Assembly (NCBI RefSeq): GCF_013416325.1
Contig: NZ_JACCGK010000018.1
Coordinates: forward strand, 50,726 to 114,725
DNA from: Vreelandella sedimenti
GTDB lineage: Bacteria; Pseudomonadota; Gammaproteobacteria; Pseudomonadales; Halomonadaceae
Reading direction: 5' to 3'
DNA: 64,000 nt
The notes under the pieces were generated by a model that saw nothing but the letters and a program-made list of their open reading frames with translations, ran no database searches and was not told the DNA's origin. The position numbers and the translations under genes were made by a program. Below are positions 24,814-32,546 of the stretch, one piece after another. Positions within the stretch are counted from its first letter, which is position 1. The number at the start of each line of letters is the position of its first letter.

Positions 24814-24844
24814 TGTTATAAGGTAACATAGCTATAAAATAACA
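24814..24844 (-). promoter_or_regulatory. Two adjacent Zur-like boxes upstream of the NicO gene
   Basis: Read on the minus strand, TGTTATTTTATAGCT (24844-24830) and TGTTACCTTATAACA (24828-24814) match the E. coli Zur core TGTTATANTATAACA at 11 and 12 of 14 defined positions. One base separates them. The second is a TGTTA-N5-TAACA palindrome. Confidence 0.6.
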
Positions 24845-24870
24845 CGACACCGCCTGTTTTCGAACAGCGC

Positions 24871-25530
24871 CTAGCGACAATCAATTTGGCCGGTTTCGGC
24901 AAAATAGCGCCCCAAGCCGGGCTCACCACTCTCATCTTTATCGAGCAGCGCCGCTTGCATCACCAGCTCAGGGTCGGGGTCAGCGGGGAGAATAGACAAC
25001 TTGCAGCTAGGCTCACCGTGAAGAATCAGCGCATCATCCCGTGGCTGGCCATCCTCCTCCTCGTGCACCACTTCGATGTAGTAGGTAGGGTCAAACACTT
25101 GGTACGTAAGCAGAGCATCATTCAGCGCTTGAGGGGCCGCCAGCGGCAGAATAAACATAAAGGTTAGCCGTCCTTCGCGCTCCATGGCGGTATATTCGCT
25201 TACCTCGCCCAACGCCTGACGTTCACCATTAATACTCACTTCGGTTAAATAGTGCTGCACGGCGAGATTATCGCGAATCTCTTTGCCAAGCTGATCCAAT
25301 CCCTCTTCTAGACTGGCGTTTTCCACCTGCTGTAGTTCTTCAAAAACGACCAGGCTGTAGAAGGGATCCATCCGCCAGGTTTGATGCAGGCCACTCACCC
25401 TGCCCTGCTCATCGGTGATGACCCGCACACTCAGGTCGATCCAGCCGTGAGGGTGGGCACGGGCATCGGGACTAACCACAAGGCTACTCATGCCCAAGCA
25501 AACGGCGACTACGGCACCTGTCCACTTCAT
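24871..25530 (-). CDS. DUF1007-family periplasmic protein
   Basis: The 219-aa protein has a signal peptide ending SPDARAHPHGWIDL, the hallmark start of DUF1007, followed by LHQTWRMDPFYSLVVFEEL and FDPTYYIEV. DUF1007 genes usually precede NicO metal permeases, as here (78 bases apart). The mature N-terminal histidines could bind a metal ion and hand it to the permease; that is inference. Its ATG overlaps the upstream lipoprotein gene by 4 bases. Confidence 0.85.
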   Translation of the reverse strand: MKWTGAVVAVCLGMSSLVVSPDARAHPHGWIDLSVRVITDEQGRVSGLHQTWRMDPFYSLVVFEELQQVENASLEEGLDQLGKEIRDNLAVQHYLTEVSINGERQALGEVSEYTAMEREGRLTFMFILPLAAPQALNDALLTYQVFDPTYYIEVVHEEEDGQPRDDALILHGEPSCKLSILPADPDPELVMQAALLDKDESGEPGLGRYFAETGQIDCR

Positions 25531-25886
25531 GGCGCGACACCTAATTTATGTTGCAAGGCGACAAGCCAAGGGTCGAGCAAATAGGGCGGCAAGGGCTGGT
25601 TACCTCTCAGCGCCGAGACGCGAACGCGGCTGCCACTGCCCTCTTCACTCACCTGCAACTGCAGGCGGTACTCTGGCCAGCGGGCAAGGGATGCCTCGGC
25701 GCGCCCCAAGGACAGATCCGCATGGCGTACCACGTAGCCCTGCTCCACCATCAATTCCACGGCTTCGCGGAAGGTTTCCTCTGAAGAGGTAGCGTAAACC
25801 AGTTCACGGGGTTCCAAAGGCGTTGTCGTCGCGCAGCCAACCAATCCCCCCAGTAGCCCGATTAACAACCAGTGGCGCATTTTCAT
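25527..25886 (-). CDS. Small lipoprotein of unknown function
   Basis: The 119-aa product carries a lipoprotein signal (LLGGLVGCATT, cysteine at residue 18), then a soluble domain beginning LEPRELVYATSSEETFREAVELMVEQGY. I recognise no named family. It overlaps both neighbours by 4 bases, which ties it to the DUF1007-NicO operon. The layout of FREAVELM..GYVVRHAD..LGRAEA resembles the upstream lipoprotein's ALETSVEVL..GFTLNSTD..LGLISA, suggesting the two are distant paralogues. Confidence 0.75.
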   Translation of the reverse strand: MKMRHWLLIGLLGGLVGCATTTPLEPRELVYATSSEETFREAVELMVEQGYVVRHADLSLGRAEASLARWPEYRLQLQVSEEGSGSRVRVSALRGNQPLPPYLLDPWLVALQHKLGVAP

Positions 25887-26443
25887 AACGGCCTCCCGGT
25901 CACAGGGGCGGTTTGCGTAAAACTGGTCTGAAAACGCTGACAGAAATCGTCGTTGCTGGCACTGTAGGATTCACGCAGATCACCCCAGTGATCGAAGCGG
26001 CGAATATCGCGGGATATACGTATATGCGCGTCGTCCACCAATAGCGACACACGCTCCACCTCCACCGGCTGCTGGCCCACGCCACCGCCATAACCAATCC
26101 CCCCGATGCCAAAACCGACACCGGAACCACCGCGCCCTATGCCCACACCACCAAACAGGCGCATTCCACGCCCATAGCTGTAGGCATCGTCGTAAGGATC
26201 ATAATAGCCGTGCAGTGGCCGTTCGCGGCTGGCGCTGATCAAGCCCAGGGAGGTATCGGTAGAGTTCAGGGTAAACCCCCACTCGGTGAGCACCTCAACG
26301 CTGGTTTCCAGCGCCTGCTCATGGGTGGCGGGGAAATAGCACGAAGCCGCTGGCGCTGGTTCCGCTTGGGGCAGACGGTCAGGAACCACTTGGCAGCCAG
26401 CAAGTACCAGCAGACAGGTTAAGCTTATGGGTATCGACTTCAT
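25883..26443 (-). CDS. Lipoprotein with glycine-rich centre, unknown function
   Basis: The 186-aa product has a lipoprotein signal (LLVLAGCQVV, cysteine at residue 17). A short domain ALETSVEVLTEWGFTLNSTDTSLGLISA follows, then a Gly/Tyr-rich stretch (about residues 78-122, repeats of GVGIG, GGIGYGGGV) and a C-terminal part VERVSLLVDDAHIRISRDIRRFDHWG. AGAGGGA precedes ATG 26443. It is the first gene of the four-gene metal cluster. The conserved half resembles the next lipoprotein. Function is not known. Confidence 0.72.
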   Translation of the reverse strand: MKSIPISLTCLLVLAGCQVVPDRLPQAEPAPAASCYFPATHEQALETSVEVLTEWGFTLNSTDTSLGLISASRERPLHGYYDPYDDAYSYGRGMRLFGGVGIGRGGSGVGFGIGGIGYGGGVGQQPVEVERVSLLVDDAHIRISRDIRRFDHWGDLRESYSASNDDFCQRFQTSFTQTAPVTGRPL

Positions 26444-26537
26444 GTTAGTCCCTCTAAATGGGCGAGGCCGCTGGTTTGGCGCAGGCTAGCGCGCTAAGCT
26501 CGCCAAAGGTGGTCATACTTAACTGATATTGTAGGGT

Positions 26538-26579
26538 AATGAAGACACCGTATTGAAGACACCGTTTTGCGGAGATCGT
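26538..26579. repeat. Tandem repeat of 14-bp period upstream of glycerate kinase
   Basis: AATGAAGACACCGT (26538-26551) and ATTGAAGACACCGT (26552-26565) match at 13 of 14 bases. A third, poorly matching unit TTTGCGGAGATCGT (26566-26579) contains the ribosome binding site of the next gene. Confidence 0.65.
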
Positions 26580-26583
26580 GCTA

Positions 26584-27717
26584 ATGAATGTTTTGCTTTG
26601 CCCCGACAGCTTCAAAGATGCACTAAGCGCCCAAGACGCCGCAGCCGCCATGGCGCGGGGCGTGCAGCGCGCTGTACCTGATGCGCACGCTCAAGTTTGC
26701 CCTTTAGCTGACGGCGGCGAAGGCAGTTTAGACGCACTCATCGCCGCTACTGGTGCCGAGCGGCGCCAGCTAAACGTTCAAGACGCCCTGGGGCGCCCTC
26801 GCCAAGCAGCCTGGGGCTGGCTGAGCGACCAGCGTACCGCGTTTATTGAGTTGGCTGAAGCCAGCGGATTACAGCACTTAGCGCTCGACGAGCGTAATGC
26901 GCTACACACCTCTACCTTTGGGGTGGGTGAACTACTGCTGGCGGCACTGGATCAGGGCGCAGAAAAAGCGCTGCTGCTGCTTGGCGGCAGCGCTACCAAT
27001 GACGGCGGCGCCGGCATGCTGCAGGCATTGGGCGCACGCTTTTTAGATCAACACGGCGAACCGCTTCCCTCCGGCGGCGCGGCGCTGAACCAATTGGCTA
27101 GCTTAGAACTCGATGGGCTAGACCCACGGCTAGCCAAGTTTACCCTGGAAGCCGCCGTCGATGTGGATAACCCGCTGCTGGGGGAACGCGGTGCCAGCGC
27201 GGTATTTGGCCCGCAAAAAGGTGCATCACCTGAAGAAGTCGAGCAGTTGGATCGTGCGCTTGGTCACTTCGCCGATATTAGCGCTCATGCATTAGGCGAC
27301 GATTATCGAACGCTGCCGGGCGCAGGGGCCGCGGGCGGCATGGGGTTTGCGGCCAAAGCTTTTTTAAATGCCACGCTAAAGCCCGGCATTGAGATGATTA
27401 TGCAGCAGGCCGACATGGCTTCGCTCTTGGCCCGTGCCGACCTGGTGATTACCGGCGAGGGTCGTTTGGATGGGCAGAGCCTGGCGGGAAAAACGCCCAT
27501 TGGCGTTTCCCGTGCTGCCAAACGCCTTAACAAACCCGTTATCGTGTTAGCAGGCAGTCTAGGCGATGGTTGGCAAGCCTGTTTTGATGAAGGCGTCACC
27601 GCTGCTTTCGCGTTAGCCGATGGCCCCATGACATTAGCTGACGCACTACCGCGTACCGCTGAACTGCTGGAAGCACGCAGTGAAAGCCTGCTTCGACTGT
27701 GGGTGCATAGACGTTGA
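26584..27717 (+). CDS. Glycerate kinase (GlxK/GarK family)
   Basis: The 377-aa enzyme phosphorylates glycerate to 2-phosphoglycerate, feeding glyoxylate and sugar-acid breakdown into glycolysis. Family motifs include the opening LLCPDSFKDALSAQDAA, PLADGGEGSLDAL, LLLGGSATNDGGAGMLQALG and VITGEGRLDGQSLAGKTP near residue 290. I chose ATG 26584 because GGAG at 26571-26574 lies 9 bases upstream; GTG 26578 is too close. It stands alone, flanked on both sides by short-period tandem repeats. The length fits the family (about 380 aa). Confidence 0.94.
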   Translation: MNVLLCPDSFKDALSAQDAAAAMARGVQRAVPDAHAQVCPLADGGEGSLDALIAATGAERRQLNVQDALGRPRQAAWGWLSDQRTAFIELAEASGLQHLALDERNALHTSTFGVGELLLAALDQGAEKALLLLGGSATNDGGAGMLQALGARFLDQHGEPLPSGGAALNQLASLELDGLDPRLAKFTLEAAVDVDNPLLGERGASAVFGPQKGASPEEVEQLDRALGHFADISAHALGDDYRTLPGAGAAGGMGFAAKAFLNATLKPGIEMIMQQADMASLLARADLVITGEGRLDGQSLAGKTPIGVSRAAKRLNKPVIVLAGSLGDGWQACFDEGVTAAFALADGPMTLADALPRTAELLEARSESLLRLWVHRR

Positions 27718-27790
27718 AACACACTCAGACCTTGAAAAAAAACCCTACCGCCAGCATCTAATTAATCAGCAAAGGGTAACAGCAGTGACT

Positions 27791-27874
27791 TAATGTCGAA
27801 GCACGAATGCCAAAGCCCTAATGTCAAAGTGCTAATTCCTAAAATCTAATTTCAAAGTTCTAATTTCAAAGATC
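27791..27874. repeat. Tandem repeat of 14-bp period, six units
   Basis: The units are TAATGTCGAAGCAC, GAATGCCAAAGCCC, TAATGTCAAAGTGC, TAATTCCTAAAATC, TAATTTCAAAGTTC and TAATTTCAAAGATC. The last two differ at one base, and divergence increases leftwards. The array fills much of the 275-base gap between glycerate kinase and dps. Confidence 0.8.
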
Positions 27875-27881
27875 TATGGCC

Positions 27882-27909
27882 GCGATGCAAAAAACTTGTT
27901 TTGCATCGC
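27882..27909. promoter_or_regulatory. Perfect inverted repeat overlapping a possible dps promoter
   Basis: GCGATGCAAAA and TTTTGCATCGC form an 11-bp perfect inverted repeat around a 6-base loop. The right arm holds a possible -35 (TTGCAT, 27901-27906), with TATTCT 16 bases on (27923-27928). It could be an operator or a terminator of the upstream gene. Confidence 0.45.
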
Positions 27910-27992
27910 CTCTATGACACTCTATTCTGAAAGCATGTATCAACCACCGCCTACTGTGGCATAAACACTTCGGCATAAAGAGGAAGCAGGAT

Positions 27993-28469
27993 ATGACTGA
28001 CACCAACAGCATTGGCCTACACGAAGGTAGCGCTAGTCAACTCGCCGAAAAGCTCAACCACCTGCTGGCCAATTACCAAATTTTCTATATGAACGTACGC
28101 GGCTACCACTGGAATGTTCGCGGTAGCGACTTTTTTGAGCTGCACGCCAAGTTTGAAGAGTTCTACACCGACCTGCTGACCAAAGTGGACGAGGTTGCCG
28201 AACGCATTCTGACCCTGGGCCACAAGCCGGTACACGTCTACAGCGACTACGTAACGCTGTCACGTATTCAGGAAGATAAAGACGTTCACGATGGCACCAC
28301 CTGCGTCAAAGGCGTGCTGAAAGGCTACCAAACCATCATTGAGCTTCAGCGTGAGCTGCTGGCACTCGCTTCTGATGCCGACGATGAAGGTACCGCGGCG
28401 CAAGCCGGTGACTACATCCGTGAGCAGGAAAAAACCATCTGGATGCTCAACGCCTATTTAAGCAAGTAG
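27993..28469 (+). CDS. dps: Dps-family DNA-binding ferritin-like protein
   Basis: The 158-aa protein protects DNA from oxidative damage by storing iron and using peroxide as oxidant. Ferroxidase residues of the family are in place: H39 (RGYHWNVRG), H51 (FFELHAKFEE), D66 and E70 (KVDEVAER). The spacing equals that of E. coli Dps. AGGA precedes ATG 27993. It has its own terminator and an inverted repeat in its probable promoter. The short N-terminus holds few lysines, so DNA binding may be weaker than in E. coli Dps. Confidence 0.93.
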   Translation: MTDTNSIGLHEGSASQLAEKLNHLLANYQIFYMNVRGYHWNVRGSDFFELHAKFEEFYTDLLTKVDEVAERILTLGHKPVHVYSDYVTLSRIQEDKDVHDGTTCVKGVLKGYQTIIELQRELLALASDADDEGTAAQAGDYIREQEKTIWMLNAYLSK

Positions 28470-28490
28470 GCGTCATCTTTTGATGCAAGA

Positions 28491-28515
28491 ACGGCACCGT
28501 CTAGGTGCCGTTTTT
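28491..28515 (+). terminator. Intrinsic terminator of dps
   Basis: ACGGCACC and GGTGCCGT form an 8-bp stem around a 5-base loop, followed by TTTT. Confidence 0.88.
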
Positions 28516-28532
28516 GTATTCGCGCAGGAGAA

Positions 28533-29999
28533 CTAGCGCTGATCGGCAAGATCTTCAATCAGCGCACGCAGCATTGACCAAAACTCCTCCACAGAGGCGA
28601 TCTCCGCCCGCTCATCTGGCGAGTGGGCGCCACGAATCAGCGGTCCAAAAGAGATCATATCCAAATGCGGGTATTTGCCGCCAAGAATGCCGCACTCGAG
28701 CCCGGCATGAATCACCTTCACCTCCGGCTCGCGGCCCAGTAGCGTCGTGTGGCGGGCTTTAAAGGTCGCCAATAGCTCGCCATTCGGATTAGGCGCCCAG
28801 CCTGGGTAGCTGTTCTCAACTTTTACCCGTGCGCCAATCAATCCAAACAGCGCTTGAAAGCGATCCGCCATGGCCATTACCGCACTATCGTGCAGTGAGC
28901 GTACCAGTGCGCAGAGATGCAGCCGCCCATTATCCAGACTTAGCACACCCAGGTTATTGGAGGTTTCCACTACGCCTGGTACGTCCGCACTCATCCGCTC
29001 GACGCCGCAGGGGGCTGCGTGAAGCGCTGCTAGCAGCATCACACTGGCGTCCAAGGTTAAAGGTTCCGCGTCGGGCGCCTTAGTCAGGCGCTGGGCGCTG
29101 ATGCGAAGGCCACTATCACCACTACCTAATTCTCTTAACAGGATCGTTTCAAGCCCCGCGATAGCCACCATGGCAGCATCTACTTCGTCGGCGGGCAGCG
29201 CCACCTGGGCAAAGGCTTCCCGGGGAATCGCATTGCGCAAGGTGCCGCCATGGTAGCTAATCAAGCGCGCATCAAACGCTTCAAGGGAGCGCAGCACTCT
29301 GACCAACAATCGGTTGGCGTTACCCAGCGGCTTATGGATATCCACGCCGGAGTGGCCGCCCTTCAGGCCGGTCAAGGCGATTTCGATCACCCGCTCGTGG
29401 TCGCCAGTGGCGGCACTGGGGAGTTGGGCATCGACTTCAACGTCGGCCCCGCCCGCACAGCCAATATAGACCTGCCCCCGATCTTCGCTATCCAGGTTGA
29501 GTAGCAGCGAGCCAGCGAGCCAATTCTCAGCCAGGTTCAGGGCGCCGCCCATGGAGGTCTCTTCTTCCAAGGTGAATAGCGCTTCCAACGGCCCGTGGCG
29601 TAAATCAAGGTCTTCCAGCACGGCGAGAATCGCCGCCACGCCCAATCCGTTGTCTGCGCCCAAAGTGGTGCCATCGGCGTGCAGCCAGCCGTCGGCCACA
29701 TAGGTGCTGATAGGGTCGCGGGTAAAGTCGTGAGCATGATCGCTGTTGGCCTGGGCCACCATGTCCAGATGCCCCTGGAGTACCACGCCAGGCGCCTGTT
29801 CGCAGCCGGGAGAAGCTGGCTTAAGCAGGCGTAAATTACCGAAGGTATCCCGGTCGTGGGCGAGGCCTTGAGCATCGGCCCAGCTTTCGAGGGTAGCGAC
29901 GAGTGCCGCCTCATACCCAGAGGGGCGCGGCGTATTACAAAGCATTCGAAAGTGGCGCCAAACCAAGGAGGGCTCAAGCGCGTCAAGATGTGCGTTCAT
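28533..29999 (-). CDS. pepD: Cytosol non-specific dipeptidase (aminoacyl-histidine dipeptidase)
   Basis: The 488-aa M20-family metallopeptidase hydrolyses a broad range of dipeptides, including carnosine-type Xaa-His. The zinc-site motifs are GHLDMVAQAN, GTTLGADNGLGVAA and LFTLEEETSMGGALN. LDSEDRGQVYIGCAGG, typical of PepD, follows. The length matches E. coli PepD (485 aa). The start ATG 29999 leaves 27 bases to tmcA, which lies upstream on the same strand. A cytoplasmic role in peptide recycling is expected. Confidence 0.95.
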   Translation of the reverse strand: MNAHLDALEPSLVWRHFRMLCNTPRPSGYEAALVATLESWADAQGLAHDRDTFGNLRLLKPASPGCEQAPGVVLQGHLDMVAQANSDHAHDFTRDPISTYVADGWLHADGTTLGADNGLGVAAILAVLEDLDLRHGPLEALFTLEEETSMGGALNLAENWLAGSLLLNLDSEDRGQVYIGCAGGADVEVDAQLPSAATGDHERVIEIALTGLKGGHSGVDIHKPLGNANRLLVRVLRSLEAFDARLISYHGGTLRNAIPREAFAQVALPADEVDAAMVAIAGLETILLRELGSGDSGLRISAQRLTKAPDAEPLTLDASVMLLAALHAAPCGVERMSADVPGVVETSNNLGVLSLDNGRLHLCALVRSLHDSAVMAMADRFQALFGLIGARVKVENSYPGWAPNPNGELLATFKARHTTLLGREPEVKVIHAGLECGILGGKYPHLDMISFGPLIRGAHSPDERAEIASVEEFWSMLRALIEDLADQR

Positions 30000-30026
30000 A
30001 AAGACTCTTCGTTATCGGTAACCGGC

Positions 30027-32186
30027 CTACTTTACCTCAATGAGGCTGTTGACAGCGAGGCGCAGGGATTTCACTGCGTCGTTATGAGCATCCGCCAGAG
30101 CGATATTTTGGAACGCCCAGGCAGATAATTGTTGATGTGCCTGCTGTTGTGTCTCAGTTAAAGCGCGGTGGCTGGCTATGCGGGCCAAGGCTTGCAGAGC
30201 CGAGCGGGCAAGAGCGGGGTCGCGATGGGCGGTCGTTACGTCCTCGATATCCTGCCACTCGCGGTCACTCAGTGGCATGCTTGGCATTTGAGCGAGCAGC
30301 ACTACGAGCACTGCTGCGGGTAGCGCCTTGAGTTCAAAGGCAAGCAGACCAGGGAGCGCGGCCAGAAAGCGTTCGCTGAGTTCAGCAAGCACCACCTCGC
30401 CCTCTGAATTCAACGCTTTAGCCACCATAACAGCGAACTCCCCGGTGGATGTCTCCCGGGTAATCCCTAAGCGCACCGGCGTAAAACCCAGCGCCAGCCA
30501 AAAGCGCAGCAGCGACGCTTCAGCGCCGAAGGTCGCGCCATAAAGTGCAGCACCTTGCTGCTTGGCAGCGTCCATATCCTCGCCTAGTAACGTTTGCCCC
30601 AAGCCTTGGCGTCGCCGCTCGGGGTGAGTAGCAATACGCACCACTCGACGCCAGCGGGCGGTCAATGCCCCGCGACTACCGGCATGGGTTGCCAGCGATT
30701 GCGCCAACAAATGCCCCTGGGGACGTCGTTCACCGCGGGCAACCTGGTTGGCAAGAGTGGCCTCAAAGCCGCCCTCTTCACGGGTGACCAACACCGCTTG
30801 AGGTTCACCTGCCTGCTCAATCATGCGTAGCTGAGCGCCTGGGCTGTCAAGCAGTTGGCGCAGGTCATTGGGAGAGGTGCGGTAGTGCGACTGTACCAGC
30901 AGCCCAAACAGCTTCTCCAACATAGCGTCTTGATGGGCGAGGCGAGCTCGATCAATCACCTTGGTTGCCCCTGCGCGGCCAGCCGTCTGAGCGCTGGGCA
31001 ACGGTGCTTTTAACAACAGCAGTTGGTTGACCAGAGCTTCCAACGGGTCGCCGCTGCGCCAGCGGATGGGCGCGCTAAGCGTTAGCGCTTTCCACTGGGG
31101 CGTCAGGCGATCAAGGGTCGCGCGAAAGCGCAAGGCGAAGCCTCTTCCCGACCCCTCATAGCCGTGCACCGTGGTGGCAAAAGCAATACGCGGAAAGACC
31201 GCGAGCCACTGGCCCAACAGTGCAGAGGGAATCGCTGCCGCCTCATCGACCATTAGATAACTGCCATCACCGCCCTGCTGCTGAGCGTTAACCTGCTCGG
31301 TGAGCACATCTGGGGGTAAAAAAATCAGTTCGCTGCCCTCGGCCAACACAAAGTGGCCGGTAGCGACACGACGGCCGTCCGGGCAGAGTGCCGCTACCCG
31401 CTCGAACACGCTCTCCACCGCACTCAGCCGCGGCGCGGTGAGCACTACCCGTTGGGCTTTGTGGGTCAGCAGCCGAGCACAGGCAATGCCCAGCGCGGCG
31501 CTTTTGCCGCGCCCACGATCAGCGGTTATTACCAACGGGCGGCGGCGCTTTAAGCCAACCAGCTGTGTCACTGCGTAGGCTTGGTCTGAGGTCAGGCAGT
31601 CGCTATCACCACTTTCGGCTTCATCTGCTTTGCGCACAGGCAGTCGAGGTAGATACAGCGTCTGGTCAGCGCGCCAGCGCACTACCTGAGACGAGGCCTG
31701 CAACTGGCGCGCTAAGCGCGCCAGGTAGTGGCAGCTCAGCTCTGACCAGTGCCAGGGGTGATCAGCAAAACGTGCGTAGTCTGGATCAGGCGACTCTCCC
31801 CACGGCTGCGGGGTGAGCAATACCAGTAAACCACCGGCGGTGAGCGTTCCCGCCAGCACCCCCAAGGCTTCGGGATCAAACCCGGTGCGGTGGGTGTCGA
31901 GCACTACCAACTGGTGCTCTGCGCCCAGGCGCGTGCGCGCCTTGCGTGGCGACAGGTGTTCGCCCCCCACCCATAACGGCGCACTCCAGGGGTGGGCTTG
32001 CCATAAAGCCTGTGCAAGGGATTGGCACTGCTCGGCATCGCCGCTTAGCCACACAAGCTGGCGCCAGCAGCGGCGGGCCAAACGCTGCGCATGATGAACC
32101 AACGCCGCCACCATCCGAGCTTGCTGTTTATTCTCTAAATGGATATTTAACAAATGATTTCCTGCTCCAGCGCGACTGCTTCCCAT
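30027..32186 (-). CDS. tmcA: tRNA(Met) cytidine acetyltransferase
   Basis: The 719-aa enzyme makes N4-acetylcytidine at the wobble base of elongator tRNA-Met using acetyl-CoA and ATP. A RecD-like helicase/ATPase domain has Walker A (TADRGRGKSAALG) and a DEAA box (VDEAAAIP). A GNAT acetyltransferase domain follows with RIATHPERRRQGLGQTLL, then the C-terminal helical tail. I chose ATG 32186, since AGGG lies 7 bases upstream; GTG 32189 is also in frame. It is close upstream of pepD. Confidence 0.93.
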   Translation of the reverse strand: MGSSRAGAGNHLLNIHLENKQQARMVAALVHHAQRLARRCWRQLVWLSGDAEQCQSLAQALWQAHPWSAPLWVGGEHLSPRKARTRLGAEHQLVVLDTHRTGFDPEALGVLAGTLTAGGLLVLLTPQPWGESPDPDYARFADHPWHWSELSCHYLARLARQLQASSQVVRWRADQTLYLPRLPVRKADEAESGDSDCLTSDQAYAVTQLVGLKRRRPLVITADRGRGKSAALGIACARLLTHKAQRVVLTAPRLSAVESVFERVAALCPDGRRVATGHFVLAEGSELIFLPPDVLTEQVNAQQQGGDGSYLMVDEAAAIPSALLGQWLAVFPRIAFATTVHGYEGSGRGFALRFRATLDRLTPQWKALTLSAPIRWRSGDPLEALVNQLLLLKAPLPSAQTAGRAGATKVIDRARLAHQDAMLEKLFGLLVQSHYRTSPNDLRQLLDSPGAQLRMIEQAGEPQAVLVTREEGGFEATLANQVARGERRPQGHLLAQSLATHAGSRGALTARWRRVVRIATHPERRRQGLGQTLLGEDMDAAKQQGAALYGATFGAEASLLRFWLALGFTPVRLGITRETSTGEFAVMVAKALNSEGEVVLAELSERFLAALPGLLAFELKALPAAVLVVLLAQMPSMPLSDREWQDIEDVTTAHRDPALARSALQALARIASHRALTETQQQAHQQLSAWAFQNIALADAHNDAVKSLRLAVNSLIEVK

Positions 32187-32546
32187 CACGTTACCCTATT
32201 AAGTGTGTAAGTGTGCCGCTGAGCGTCTTATGGAGCGCTTTATGCTACAACTTTGGTTGAATAATTTAACTCCTTTCAACGTTCTTGAGCTACTTAACCA
32301 TTCATTTCGACGCTTACAAAACAACATAACCAACTGTTTTAATTAAAATAACAGGGTTACCCTCTAAAAACCAACGACTGAAATCTCTTACATTACTGAT
32401 ATTGCACTGCAGCGGGGTTGTTGTGCTAATTTAGCTCTGCAGCGCTAAAACCCATGTTTACGTAAACGTAACCCAGCAGCGCTGCACTTTCCTGCATCCA
32501 GGTACCCAACACTAATAACGCCACGCGCCAAACCAGGAAATACATC
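32187..32546. other. 360-base AT-rich gap: divergent promoter region of tmcA and the TRAP operon
   Basis: No gene is visible. It is clearly more AT-rich than its surroundings between about 32260 and 32400. The perfect 12-bp palindrome GTTTACGTAAAC at 32456-32467, 80 bases before the TRAP binding-protein gene, is an operator candidate. The octamer CTGCAGCG occurs twice, about 30 bases apart. I see no consensus sigma-54 promoter. Confidence 0.5.

Noticed and set aside
29537..29986. 149-codon second frame on the minus strand
   Set aside because: It is an out-of-frame reading of pepD with no recognisable motif.
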